From NCBI GenBank assembly GCA_029706075.1, contig JAINUG010000134.1, positions 2,050,001-2,114,000 of the forward strand: a stretch of 64,000 nucleotides of DNA, in the 5' to 3' direction. This document shows positions 1 to 12,362 of the stretch, piece by piece. The stretch comes from Aldrovandia affinis. Taxonomy: Eukaryota > Chordata > Actinopteri > Notacanthiformes > Halosauridae. Positions within the stretch are counted from its first letter, which is position 1; each line of letters opens with the position of its first letter. The notes beneath the pieces are model-generated. The model searched no databases, had not been told where the DNA came from, and saw nothing but the letters and a program-made list of their open reading frames with translations. The translations under genes and the position numbers were made by a program.

Positions 1-2054
1 ATTCGCAGATTTAGTGGCTGATCGCTTCCGTTCAGCTCTTAGATACTCGTGAGATCTGCATGTGGCTTCTCCACCTTCGATGCACACTACACACATTGCA
101 TATCGAATATACTGGTACAAGCAATATCTGCTTATCCTGATTCAATGGTGATGAGGCTGATTATTATTATCTTCCAGAGAGCTTTGGAAATCTTTGATTT
201 GATTTATCTTTACCTCTTCATAGTGTGTTTCTATTCACACCATTCAGCTGATTGGCAACAGATGTCGAGCTTAAGAAACTGTTCAGCATTGTAAGGGTCA
301 ACAATGTGGACAAGCAGTGTCTCGATTACTGTAGTTGGCAAAAAATCTATATGTAGGTTAACCTAATTAAAAGCACACACTCGTGAAATTAGTTATTTAA
401 TGGTGCTCAATGCTGTCACCCCTAGCTTTATTGACAGCAAGTTCATGCCCCCACACCTGTTGTATGTCCTAGCTGCACCTTATGGTAAGTATATTGCTGC
501 TCTTGAGCTAACTCTTGCTGCGTTCATCTGATACAGAAGCATACTGTGCAATAGGTTATATCAGTAATTCAGTCAATTAAATGCTTTCCACCTAGGCTCC
601 CAGACTTGTTATGTGTAATACCGTTAGCCCAAAATACTATGTTATTCTGGCTAGCAAGGTACGTTGAGTGAATTGCTTGCACGTGGCTATGAGCCAGCTA
701 ACATTGTTGTGCTATAGGGTTTTTACAAAGCTAGCTAGCTAGCTATCTGTATTGTAGGTCTGTGGATGTAGCTAGCAAGCCATTTTGCATCACTGTATTT
801 CCTTTTCTTACTATCCAGCATTGTTGCACTGGGAAACGCTGAAATGCTGCAGCTTGACTGGCCGGCGGTCACACCCTTGTAAAGCTGCAGGTTACACACC
901 CACAGCAAATGGCATAGCCTACACCCAAAAATGTCCAGAAATTTCATAGAAGCAATTACAGACAGAAGGGCAGGAACTCAGCAGGTGCATATACTGTCAC
1001 AATATAATAACTCATAATAATGTATTATGGTTCTTTAGTTATAAATGTTCTTTTTCGGAAAAAGTTTCATAGAGCACGTTTTTCTTTTTCTGTCATCTTT
1101 GACAGACTATGTATTAGTGACATTTTATTTACTTCCCAGGTGCTACTCACATTTGCATTCAAGTAATTTTGCCAATATCAAACAGAAACAAAAATAGTTA
1201 TATTTTAATATATTTATATTATTCAAATATTTTCAATCAATTTCATATTTACCTTTCATAAGGAGACTATTTTATTTTAATTATCACTCGAAACAGAACA
1301 GTGTTTAATTTGTTTAATTTATGAATGGAGCATACACACACACACACACTCACACAGTATATACTGTATATTTAATGTTTATTTAATCACAGGCTGTCAG
1401 TAAACCTGAAACTCAAACCACAAACCCGCTGCGTGCTACTGATCTGTGATCAGCACCTTTTGTAATTTATTAAACAAAAAATCATGTTGAGTGTGCCTCG
1501 GGGAATAATTTAGCTAGCCTGCACTCTCATAGTGAAATGCTCTGGTCCTTTTTTCCTCCCATGCTAAGCAATTGGTTATTTGCAAAAGAAAAACAAAACA
1601 AAACAATCCCTTTCAGTGTGATAAATCACGCCTCCCTCCTTCCCCCCTCAATCACTATTAAACAGGCTGCTGGGGTCAGTATCCCGACTCCGAAAACTCT
1701 CTCGCTCATATGCCATGGTTTCCATGCCAGGAATGACTCCACCAGTCCTTCTGGACCGGGGACAGCGTGTGTGTGTGAGAAGGCCAAGTGCTTGGCGGGG
1801 ATGATTTCAGTTGAAGAAGAGGGGTTGCAGGCAGTATAATTACTTAGGGAGGGAGGTTGCTAATGGACGGCTTCATTTCAAAATCATATGCCACACTCTA
1901 ATTAAATGGTGCTCAGCATACTCTAATCAAAAAGATGAAAAGGCTGAAAAGATTTATACCTACAAACTTAATGTAGCAATATACATTATTATGATTATTA
2001 TTATTTAATAAGCAATGTAAGCGGTTTAAGTTATTTCCTTATCCATAGTAACTG

Positions 2055-2135
2055 ATCATATTATTATTATTATTATTATTACTATTATTATTATTATTAT
2101 TATTATAATTATTATTATTATTATTATTATTATTA
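2055..2135. repeat. (ATT)n microsatellite
   Basis: About 80 bp of ATT/TTA triplets with two small interruptions. The unit around it, roughly 2008-2240, repeats a phrase ending in 'CCTTATCCAG' three times. That phrase resembles the 3' tail of the tRNA-derived SINEs elsewhere in the window, so the microsatellite may have grown inside old SINE tails. Confidence 0.8.
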
Positions 2136-2465
2136 TTTAATAAGCAATTTAAGTTGTTTCCTTATCCAGTGACTGATAAGGATAAAGATTAGTTTATGTG
2201 ATTTCCTTATCCAGAGTGACTTGCTGAGTCTTTACTATATTATCCATTTATGCAGTTGGATGTCAAAAACAGACGTGTTCCGCCTTGATTTAGAACCTGC
2301 TACCTGCTAAAAATGCTGTGCTACAGTAGACTGTGGAATCAAAGCATGATCTGACGCTTTCATATAAAACGTACAGATCACTCCGGTAGCCTACAAAGTA
2401 GCAGGCAAAAACCTTACAGTTGAATGCAGAATATGAGATTATCACCATGGTGAACCGTGCACCCG

Positions 2466-2496
2466 CTGTGTGTGTGTGTGTGTGTGTGTGTGTGGA
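2466..2496. repeat. (GT)n microsatellite
   Basis: A 30-bp pure GT run. The ORFs that cross it have Val-Cys repeats and are artefacts of the repeat. Confidence 0.85.
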
Positions 2497-5400
2497 ATCC
2501 CATGTCCGAGCTGGCAGATACCGGGAAGTCCCAAAGCTCCGCATATCAGGATCGTTCCCAGCATGCATCACTGCTTCCCGTGTGCACTCCTGGGGCCTCC
2601 TTGTACTCAGGGGGCCTCCTGCCTGCTTACAGTTGTGGGAAGGGGGGCAGGAATGGTATCTAGGCCTGCACAGTATCTTCCACAGTTTTCCACTGACAAT
2701 ACAGCTTGCCTCTACAGTGTCCTTGACACGCCACAGCGGTGAATGATGTTGATTCACAGGAAGACTCTAACGGAAGATTCTAGAATGTTTCAACATCGTG
2801 GGACAGCTCCGTCCCAACAGACAGAGAGCGAGGTTGAAGTGAAACTTTTCACTATTGATGTTATTTTATGTATGCTGAAATGTACAGCTACTGTGCCGCA
2901 GTACGGATGTTTTGAAAGTAGAGAAATTGGCCTCATAGGTGGTGTATCCAGTTAAAACACCAATCCTTGGTGCACTGATGCTTTACATAGTCTGAAAGTG
3001 CCATTGCCAAATCTGTTTGGGAGTCCCAGGGGCCAAGACATGATTGGCCGTAGTATCACCCAGGGAGGGAGAGCTTACTCCCACCCTTAGCAACTACTCC
3101 TCTGATTGGGCGCCTGCACTGCCTGCATAAGATATGTGCCAATCTACTGCCTCAGCTGCGCAGCTCAGCTGGCAGACTGCAGAGGGAGAAGAAACAGCGG
3201 CTGTGTGCATGGGGCTGGAAAGACATGCTCACATTGTTCCAAACCAAGAGGGAACATTGCAGGTGGACGGGACCGGGCAGTCCAAATGGTAAAATAAGTA
3301 ATAAAAAAGTGATTACAAAAAAGAAAATAGTGAAATGTATAACCCTTAACTACTATGGAATAAAAAAATGAGAAAAAAATGACAATTTTGGATTTTGACA
3401 AAATAAAGGTGTGTAATGTATTATGATTATCCAAGTTGGGGGGGTTGGTTTTCAAAACACATCCAGTGGATGTGCAGGCTCAAAGGTGTCCAAAACGTAA
3501 CTTTTTTTTGGCATAAATATAGAGAAATTTCAAAAGGTCGCTCATTTGAATAGAAGTCAATAAAAACTCTCCTTGTTGAAAGGGCAACTGTGTTTTCTCC
3601 AACGTCTTGTTTACTCACTCCTTTCTTCAGCTGCCAACCAACCGGATTTCCCATCAGCGCGGCCTCTGGTCCTCTCCTTCCCAACATTAAAGATAGATTT
3701 ATGCCATCCGTTTCAACGGTCCTTTCATCTTTCAGAAGGATCCTACCTTCAGGCAATAAAACCTTTCATATCACTTTTGTGAGCTGACTGATTGCCACTT
3801 CGAACAAAGTTTTAAGCACTGTATAAAAAAGAGGGGGAGAAAGGTTACTGCACAGTCCGTGACAATACAACAGGCCATCTTTGGTTTATTGTACTAGCCA
3901 AAACCTTGAGCTGTGCAGACTGGCGAGTAGCTGTCAAGGCGATGTCTGTGTTGTGATACTTGTGGTCTGGTTGTTAATTAACCTCTGTGACACGACCGCA
4001 GGCTCCCTTGCTTCCATTGTCCAGCTAAACCATTGTGAAGTGACCCTTCCAGTGACATGTAAAGGACTTGGAGATGACAGCAGTGTCATTTGCCAAAGCT
4101 GACGCTGTTCTGAACAGTACGTTGTCAAAGAATGCCTAATGTACAGAGTTTCTGCGTAGGGGGTAGATCGAGCCCATTGATTTATTGGCTCTGATAGGAG
4201 GAAATGACCTTTGAGATTGCAGGGGTCCACTACTGAACCGTTTGACTGACTTGCTTGTGGAGTGAGTGGGTCCCCCGGCATTAAACTGCAGTACGACGCA
4301 TTAACCACTAGTGGGTGAAAAGGACAGTGGAGTAGCTGCACCCATTGAGCAGTGCACTTGTTTCTCAGTCAAAGGATCGAGCCTCGAGACACATCTTCCC
4401 ATGCTCTATTCCTGTCAGTTTGTATATAAATTAACTTCCTGTTTGTTTTGTCTTCTTTCCTTGAAGGCCTGCGGAATGAGGACAGTGAATTCATTTGACT
4501 TGTACAATAGTTGAGAAGAAATGTATATATTTTAAATGAAACGAGGCAGTGTGCAGTATTTTTCTACAAACAGGGCTGTGCACGATGTATAATGAGAGAC
4601 ACACTGCTTCAGGGTACAGATATCCACTTGGAGAACTGCCAATGTTAATCATAACTCATAATTTAAGCATTAAGAAGAGCATACATACATTGTGAGTGAA
4701 ACACATGTGTAGGCATCTTCTAAATCTCTGTGCCATATAAGACAGATACATTATATTTATGTTTCACACAAAGAACTGGGGGATATTAATCATAATTCAC
4801 AACTTGTTACACTGTATAAAACAATTAAGAAGCACATGTCGAATGTGCCATCTCACAATCTAAAGAGCTGAAGTGTCCGAAAAAATCATAAGGCTATAGA
4901 GCTATAAATTAATACCACTGTATGAGACAATTTCCTTACCAAGTGCTAGACATGAACTGGAAATTGAAACCCTTTATTACACAATGTTGCAGCCTGATAT
5001 ATATAAAATGTTGCAATGGTCACGCCACTACAAAGTTGTTTACATGTGCATGCATGCTATGTAGCATTGAAGAAATAGCTGAATTGCCTTTCTAGATGTA
5101 TTTTATAGCCTGGAAATAAGGTGTAATTTGATACTGGAAGGGAATGCAGTTGAATGAATTTGTAGCAACATAATCACCTATATGAAATGATGGCCAAATA
5201 ATTTCATTTCAGTTTAGCATTTAGGGCAATTGCTCTGTCAGAGGAATCCATGGTTCAGATGTGAATTCATTTGGAAGGATTACTGTACACAGCATGATGC
5301 CTCAGGTTTGGCGGGATTTCAGCTCCCCGTGTATAACGTGCTCAGGAGCTGAATTAATTAACAATCGTAAGGCATGTTTATGATGAACACTGTAAGGCCT

Positions 5401-5944
5401 GCTGAGAATGTGTGCCAAGATCACTGACAACAATGTAATTTGTCTGCACTTCCAATATTGCACATTTTCATACATATTTCCGGGTTATTATTAATGGGAT
5501 TTCTGCTTGGATTGGTTTTTGGAAAGGCTTTCCAAAGTGCTAATGCCCCAATCAGTTTCACTTACTGAAATGTCCAACACTTTACATTAGCATATGGACA
5601 GAGATTGATCGTATGTAAAGGAGCCCCACACCCCCCATTTGCATCGATAATCTGAGATCTGTTTTTAATATCTGTTGATTAATAACCCAGAATACTTGGC
5701 TAGTAATTTGCCAGCTGCATGCAATAGCAATTTCTATTATGTGAGGCAATTGTGGCAATTTAATGCATACTTGGATTTGCAGCAAGAAATAACAACAATA
5801 AATTCATGTCTCACCACTCGAAAACTTCCTACACATTTCACAGAATGAACGGCTTTTTTGTGTGATGAACGGTGATAAACTTTTCGCCGAAACTGGATAT
5901 TTGCACTCTTATTCATAGCCACTTACACGGTTTTACATGTCTTA

Positions 5945-6092
5945 TATAAAATCAATTTATACAGCTTGCCTTTTACTGAAGCAATTCAGGGTAGGTACCT
6001 GGCTCAACGGTACTACAGTAGTGTCCCACCTGGAAACTGAACCCACAACCTTTCAGTTACAAGCCCAGTTCCATAAAAATGATGCTTTACAT
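5945..6092 (-). mobile_element. Decayed tRNA-derived SINE
   Basis: On the reverse strand a B-box-like GTGGGTTCAGTTTCC follows a GGGCTTGTAACTGAAAG segment. Downstream come the TTGAGCCAGGTA and CAGTAAA...CTGTATAAAT phrases shared with the copies at 22621, 40050 and 43347. It is diverged and lacks a clear 3' tail. Confidence 0.6.
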
Positions 6093-6791
6093 TATACAAA
6101 CATTATACAGTACTATCACCATAGAGCACCATAAAGGGATTTGGTGATTTGGACATCTTAACAACATTGCATGGTTCCCCGTGCAGTTGTAAAACATCAC
6201 TAGCAGGGGAGAGTCATTCACATTTTTAAAGCGCTCCATCATATCCAAAATATCCAAAATTTCATCGGGTAGTTTTGTTTTTCTAATCATAATCGTATCC
6301 TCTGCAGACAAATTACAACATCACTGTTATAAGTCGCCGCCTTTGGACGATTTTCCCTCTTTTGAGAAGGAGGAAGTGTGAAGGCTTTTTTAAATTTAAA
6401 AGCAGGGTAATATCTCCTCAGAGAACAGGCCTCTGGGATTCAAAGTGATAAAGCTGTCCATGCCAAAGAGAGAGGGAGAGAGAGAGGACACGAACTGATT
6501 TGCATTGAACAAAGTCAGCTGTTCTGTCATCTCCCATCAACATCCTCACCCGGCGCTATGGATGAGATCGATGCGGCTTAGATTCCTTTAATCACGTGTG
6601 GATTGACTGTAAACATATTAACCTTGATCCTTAATGTATTCCAGACCTAACAAGGACTGGTGGTCTCAGAACCGCAATGGAAACGACAATCTGCCTATTG
6701 GCTTGTGTGTCTCACACTAAATATTTAGAAGCAGCAGGCATGAAAATGACTGGATTTGAAATGTGTTTTCTTCTCACTTAGGAAATAACAT

Positions 6792-7318
6792 GGAGGTAAT
6801 TGCCAAAATAAAGGAAACACTTGAGTAAATGAGGGATACGTTCTGTTATGGTGTGGGGTGAATTTTCCTGCCATCGTTTAGGTCCACTCAACCCCTTAGA
6901 GGGCAAGGTAAATGGCAATAAATACAAAGACATTCTGAGCGATCACCTTAATCCTATGGTGGGAGTGGTCTCTTGCAGCCACGAATGGTTATTCACATGG
7001 CACGAATGGTTTGATTAGAATGAAAACAATGTAAACCATATGCCGATATACCATATATCTCAGTCATCCAATCTTAAACAAATTGAAGACTTAAAGGAGA
7101 TTCTAGAGCGGCACCTGAGAGAGCACTTTCCACCACCATCAAAAAATTACCAAATGGAATTTCTCATGGAAGAATGATGTTGCTTACCCCCAATAGAGTT
7201 CCAGACACATATGGAGTCTATTTTAAGGTGCATTGAATCTGTTCCAGTGGCTCGCGGTGACCCAACATTTTATTATGACAATTTATTTTTGTGTTTCCTT
7301 AATTTTAGTAGTTACAGG
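6792..7318 (+). mobile_element. Tc1-like element remnant, CAGGTAACTGCC family
   Basis: The left end reads GGAGGTAATTGCCAAAATA with AACACTTGAGTAAATGAGGG, and the right end ...TAGTTACAGG, followed by TA. Between them, the + strand keeps pieces of the C-terminal half of a Tc1 transposase. A WFD..NNVNHM segment, PIEFQT and a CIESVPVARG ending can be read, interrupted by stops. The N-terminal half is deleted. It is non-autonomous and dead. Confidence 0.75.
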
Positions 7319-7877
7319 TATGTCATTAATTTATAACTTTTTTCAACATGTCTATAGGCACTGTTTCACTCTGTTTAATTGAATAACATTATTTTCAATG
7401 GAATATAGTTTTTAAACAGCATCAATGCTTGTTGAACGTCTCTAAACTCAGCCGTGAGCGTTACAAGCTTTTATTTTATTTGTTCTTTGCAGCGTTTAAA
7501 CCGCTCATAATGGTGGCGTGAGTGTTTTGGTAATAACGATATTCAAGCTGACATGCCTGGCACACGTTTTGCAGAAGAGCACGTCTCTCAGCTGCGTCTC
7601 AGCCTTCGCTCGACCTCGCAGTCATCGTTGGTTTGAGATTTGAGACCTCCTGCTTGTACAAAGTCGTTCTGCACATTTACTGCGACTCCTGCGGAACATC
7701 GATTTTTCCTCAAGCCGCAGAGCTCTTTGTTTTCTAAGCTGTTTTTGAGAAATGTTTGTCCACCACGACAGCAGCTGAGATAATGGAATCCAAAAACGGA
7801 GAGTGATTGGAGCCGGGGTTAAATCGCTGGTACCGCTTGATACAGCTGAGCTCATCTTCATTAGGGGAGTATACAAC

Positions 7878-8205
7878 AACACACACACACACACACACAC
7901 ACACACATCTGGGAACGTACACACAGGCACAGAAACAAACACATACACACACACACACATATGCACCCAGGCACATACGGGCACACACACACACACACAC
8001 AGACATGCAGACATAGATACACAGGCACATATGCACCTGGGCACACACAAACACACACATATGGGCACAGACACACACACACACACACACATGCACACAC
8101 ACACACACACACTCAAACACATACATGCACACAGTCACACACACAGACATGCAAACATACACACACACACACACACGCACACACACATGCGTGCACACAC
8201 ACAAA
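7878..8205. repeat. CA-rich compound microsatellite
   Basis: About 330 bp of (CA)n broken by GCAT, GGCA and GACA variants. Long ORFs on both strands here (Thr-His or Val-Cys repeats) are artefacts. Confidence 0.9.
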
Positions 8206-8475
8206 AGTAAGGCTCAGAGCCTTAACAATATCTACAGTAACATAGCGGTGATAAATCAGTTTTATGAGGAGGCAAACTAGTCCTTCCTATATTGAAAGGC
8301 CTCACAGGCCCTGAGAGGTACAAACATCAATTCCACTCTAAGACTGAATGAAACACACCAATATATAACAACAGGAGAGCTGCTGAGTTCCAGTTTGGAC
8401 AAAACAACGAGGAAATCAATGAATGCTGTTTGTGTGTACATGGGTGTGTCAAAATCTGTCATTAGGTACATCTCT

Positions 8476-8477
<2 letters not shown>

Positions 8478-8510
<33 letters not shown>
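8478..8510. repeat. (GT)n microsatellite
   Basis: A roughly 30-bp GT run followed by CTGTTTCTGTCTGTC. Confidence 0.85.
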
Positions 8511-8636
8511 CTGTTTCTGTCTGTCAGCACACATCTATGTGTGTATGGGTGTCTGTGTACGCATGTTTGCATTTGTTCGTGAATTTTCTTCAAAATTAAA
8601 TACAAAACATTTTACAGGTAACTAGGTAACAAAGTA

Positions 8637-9181
8637 CAGGTAACTGCCAAAATTAAGGATACAGAAATATAAAGTGTCTTAATAGGGTGTTGAGCCACCA
8701 CGAGCCACCAGAACAGCTTCAATGCACATTGGTATAGATTCTACAAGTGTCTGTAACTCTATTGGAGGGATCCAATACCGTTCTTCCACAAGAAATTCCA
8801 TCATTTGGTATTTTTTTGATGTTGGTGAAAAATGCTGTCTCAGGTACCGCTCCACAATCTTCCATACGTGTTCAATGGGGCTAAGATCGGATGACTGAGA
8901 TGGCCATGGCATATGGTTTACATTGTTTTCATGCTCACCAAACTATTCAATGACCAATAATGCCATTTGGATAGGGGCATTGTCATCCTGGAAGAGACCA
9001 CTCCCATCAGGATAAAAATGCTTCATCATTGGATGAAAGAGAGCTGGTATTTATTGTTGTTTACCTTGTTTACCTAAGGGGTTGAGTGGATCTAAACCAT
9101 GCCAGGACACCATGTACCCCACACCATAACAGAGCCACCAGTATCCCTCATTTACTCAAGTGTTTCCCTTATTTAGCAGTG
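8637..9181 (-). mobile_element. Tc1-like element remnant, CAGGTAACTGCC family
   Basis: Flanked on the left by TA and starting CAGGTAACTGCCAAAATTAA. It ends CTCAAGTGTTTCCCTTATTT.. near 9181. On the reverse strand, 8912-8679 reads WPSQSSDLSPIEHVWKIVE, the block that holds the third catalytic residue (the E of PIEHVW) in Tc1 transposases, and continues to ...CIEAVLVARGGSTPY, the usual C terminus. The rest is broken and the N-terminal half is missing. Confidence 0.85.
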
Positions 9182-9534
9182 CATTGCTATGGGACCGTGA
9201 CATCATAGAGCAGGATCTGGGCTTTCAAATGCATTTGGAGTTGACACAACAGTGTACCATCTTGTCTTACTTTTTTTTCAAAGTCATACTGTAGAGTGGA
9301 AAGTCTTTGTGCGTCCTGCAAGAGGAGGTGGAACGAGGCCCGGTTTTTATTTTCCAGGAAGTGTCAGATGATTTCTTACATCACTAAGCCGCGCTGGCAC
9401 CATAAACAAACACAAGTTTACACCATTTCAAAGCACAGACAGTGGACTGCCTTCCTGCCAGAAATATTATGTTCTTATCTTATAGTACCCATGACTTGGA
9501 CTACAAGCACTTTGAAAAAAATGGGTGTTTATAC

Positions 9535-9559
9535 ACACACACGCACACATACACTCACA

Positions 9560-9637
<78 letters not shown>
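9535..9637. repeat. (CA)n microsatellite
   Basis: About 100 bp of CA, nearly pure from 9565 on. It directly abuts the MITE starting at 9654. Confidence 0.92.
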
Positions 9638-9640
<3 letters not shown>

Positions 9641-9653
9641 TTACGTATATATA

Positions 9654-9848
9654 CAATGGGCATAATAAGTATTCACACCCTTTGGCATTTTTCAGTTTTA
9701 TTTTCTTACTTCATGGATTCATTATAGAGTATTTTGTGTTGATCAGTGGCAGGAAATCCCAATTAAATCCATTCCATGATGATTCCATGAAGTAAGAAAA
9801 TGAAATGTGAAAAATTGCAAAGGGGGTGAATACTTATCATACCCACTG
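9654..9848. mobile_element. MITE, 195 bp, Tc1-type ends
   Basis: TA flanks both sides. The left end CAATGGGCATAATAAGTATT is the near-perfect inverse of the right end AATACTTATCATACCCACTG. The arms continue inwards, with TTTTCTTACTTCATGGA facing TCCATGAAGTAAGAAAA, so the whole element can fold into a hairpin. Its end sequence is the same family as the larger Tc1 fragment at 11893. Confidence 0.85.
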
Positions 9849-9894
9849 TATATATATATATATATACAGTGGTATAATGGTGTATATATAAATA

Positions 9895-11213
9895 CAGTAC
9901 CCTCCAAAATTGTTCACACCTTTGATAAAGCTGAGTGAAGAAGGCTGAGTAAAAGATGAGTAAAGAAGGCTAAAATAATTAGTACATGTATTTAGCTATA
10001 TCCTATGCTAAAATATGGGGAAATTATACTATTTTATACTCATACAATTGAGAAAAAATATTTTGTTTAACTAAGGGCCCTATTCAGAGTTCAGTTAAGT
10101 ATCCAAGCAGGAGATGTTAAAAATGATACTCCTTTCCATGCAAAATGTGTCTGTTTTTGTCTTTTAATTATGAAACAATAAGAATTGTATCCAAAACATT
10201 TTTTTAAAATTATAATTATGCTCCTAACGTGTTTGTTCGTATTCAGCATTTGTGGAATTAAGCACCCTCTGGTAAGTTGTGCGTCTAGGGAGTGGTTTTC
10301 TCAAAATAAAGGGCTGGAAATGTTCACAGGAGATGTTCGCTCTTCTGACTGACTTCGGGTGAAGTCAGATTTTCTGTTTGCTCCAGAAAAATGTCTCGAT
10401 TGAGCAAGCAGTGCACCACTACCAAGCCCACTGTTTTTAATGGCATATATACAGGAAAAAAAGATAATGTAGCAGTGTCAACTGAGAGAATTTGCACCCT
10501 ATCAATGTAGTACAATGTTTTCTGACCTAATTCACCCCAGTATTTGTAATTCTTAATCTGGATAATTTGACTTTCGCAGCTCTCCTTCTTTCTTCCTTAT
10601 CTCGGCTACTGTGTGATTGCCCAAACAGGTGCTTCTTCTTTTAAAACCATGGGAGCATGTCAGTGCAGACAATAGTGTAATACACACACCATAAAGCAAT
10701 TGTTTCCAACCATTTCCATAGAATAGTGGACAATTAGTTCAATCTGCCTGATATATATATTTTTAATTATAGGCAACCGCTCCTTAAAGGGATGACTCCA
10801 GTCTCTTGAATGGAAAACACCATTGAAACAAAACTCTCTGAAACATTATAGTTAGCCATCAGATGGCAAGCATTCATAAACGATTCACTTTCACATTTTT
10901 CTGGCGCTCCGCCCAATTTCATAGTTAAGCATGTGTGGAGCAGAAGTCGAACGAACAAGCTTTTTCTGCACTGTTGTATTAACTGGAGGAACTTAAGCAG
11001 GAGTTTAAGATGGCCAGCTCTGAATAGGACCCCGAGTGAATGATCGTGACACATATTTTAAAAAAATACATTAAAACTAAATCTTTGAGCAATTGTATTA
11101 GTATAAATCTATTTAATTTTCCTATTTTATTTTGAGCATACAATATAGCTCAATATGTGTATTGTTCATTTTATGCAGCCTTTCATTGGTCTCAATGATT
11201 TTGGAGGGTATCG
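9895..11213. mobile_element. MITE with long inverted arms, split by a nested element
   Basis: TA precedes CAGTACCCTCCAAAATTGTT at the left. The right end, reversed, reads CGATACCCTCCAAAATCATT. The inverted arms are about 180 bp each and share, for example, TATACTCATACAATTGAG facing CAATTGTATTAGTATA. The loop is occupied by the separate element at 10075-11033. No coding capacity was seen. Confidence 0.7.
10075..11033. mobile_element. Nested DNA element with GGGCCCTATTCAGAG ends
   Basis: The left end is GGGCCCTATTCAGAG and the right end reads CTCTGAATAGGACCCC, an inverted repeat with one mismatch. It sits between the two arms of the MITE at 9895-11213, so it inserted later. It is about 960 bp with no convincing ORF. 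The superfamily is uncertain: the GGGCCCTATT start recalls PIF/Harbinger-like fish elements, but I see no clear 3-bp target duplication. Confidence 0.6.
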
Positions 11214-11307
11214 AATGATCGATTTAAGGAATGATTGATTATAAATCTCCCAGGTTATGAAACATCTCCTCTTTGTCACGGATGTTAATGATTTCCAATT
11301 TCGGTAC

Positions 11308-11572
11308 TGTAGGGCATCTGGTTAGGATGCCTCCTGGACGCCTCCCTGGTGAGGTGTTCCGGGCACGTCCCACCGGGAGGAGGCCCCGGGGAAGACCCAG
11401 GACACGCTGGAGAGACTATGTCTCTCGGCTGGCCTGGGAACGCCTCGGGATTCCCCCGGAAGAGCTGGACGAAGTGGGGGAGAGGGAAGTCTGGGTCTCC
11501 CTGCTTAGGACGCTGCCCCCGCGACCCGACAAGGAGAAGCGGTAGAAGATGGATGGATGGATGGTACTGTAG
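11308..11572 (+). mobile_element. 5'-truncated non-LTR retrotransposon (LINE) 3' end
   Basis: Reads GHLVRMPPGRLPGEVF, then GRRPRGRPRTRWRDYVSRLA, WERLGIPPEELDEVGEREVW and a LLRTLPPRPD ending. This is a C-terminal segment very common in fish LINE copies. It is followed by a stop and a short (GATG)n tail. GATG tails are known for the fish element Rex3 (RTE clade), so an RTE/Rex type is likely, but the clade is from memory. Base composition is much richer in GC than its surroundings. It is heavily 5'-truncated. Confidence 0.7.
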
Positions 11573-11892
11573 GGTGGTGAGCTGCAGCCTCCTGCGCTTG
11601 AACTCCCCCAGGTGTAACCCTCAGATCTGGCTTGACTTGATGTTCCGACGTGAGAGTTCCCATCAGGCAGTGCGTGTGTCCATACTTTCAGCCATCTAAT
11701 TAGGCCCCAATTCTACAGGGGTTGGTTGCGTTTAGCGCTTTAATCATTGAAATGAATCAATATTCAGTCCTGAGCCTTGATGAATCAGACAGATGCACAA
11801 GGGGGGAAGCACTGTGTGCATCTAAAGGATCCTGGCAGTGTCATGAGGATTTCCAGACATTTACACAAAAGGGCAATCATCCAGGAAACATA

Positions 11893-12362
11893 CAGTGGGT
11901 ATAGAAAGTATTCACCTCCTTTGGCATTTTTCACATTTTATTTTCTTACTTTATGGAATCAAAATTAATTTAATTGGGATTTCTTGCCACTGATCAATAC
12001 AATATACTCTATAATAAGTGCTTTCTGAATTAGTGACAAATAAAAAACCTAATCATTGATTGTATAAGTATTCACCCCTTTTTCTAAAAACACCTAAATA
12101 AACTCTTGTAAAATCAATTGTCTTCAGAGGTCATGTAATTATCTGATTGGAGTCCAGCTGTGTACAATTAAGATGTTTCAAATGATTTCAAATGAAATAC
12201 ACCTCTCTGTGAGAGGTCCTGCAATTGGTTACTGTGTTTCCAAACCAGAACTTCAACATGAAGACCAAAGCAAATCTGAGAAAAGTTTCTTAAAAAGCAC
12301 CAGTCAGACTTTGAATATCCCCCAGAGCACCGTTAAGTCCATCATAAGGAAATTGACAGTTT
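11893..12362 (+). mobile_element. Tc1-like element, 5' half, interrupted by a Harbinger insertion
   Basis: TA is followed by CAGTGGGTATAGAAAGTATT, the long inverted-repeat region of a fish Tc1 family. The N-terminal transposase region on the + strand includes a PQSTVKSIIRK-like helix-turn-helix remnant ending at 12362. The next part of the same gene (CACAACTGTGAATTTGCC, giving TTVNLP) resumes at about 13888, after the Harbinger element, and runs to about 13920 before it is lost. That continuity shows the later insertion. Confidence 0.75.

Noticed and set aside
7622-8245. Several ORFs rich in Val-Cys or Thr-His
   Set aside because: They arise from the CA/GT repeat. The same applies to ORFs at 2420-2746, 9296-9795, 33388-33761, 45961-46334, 52660-52998 and 53762-54632.
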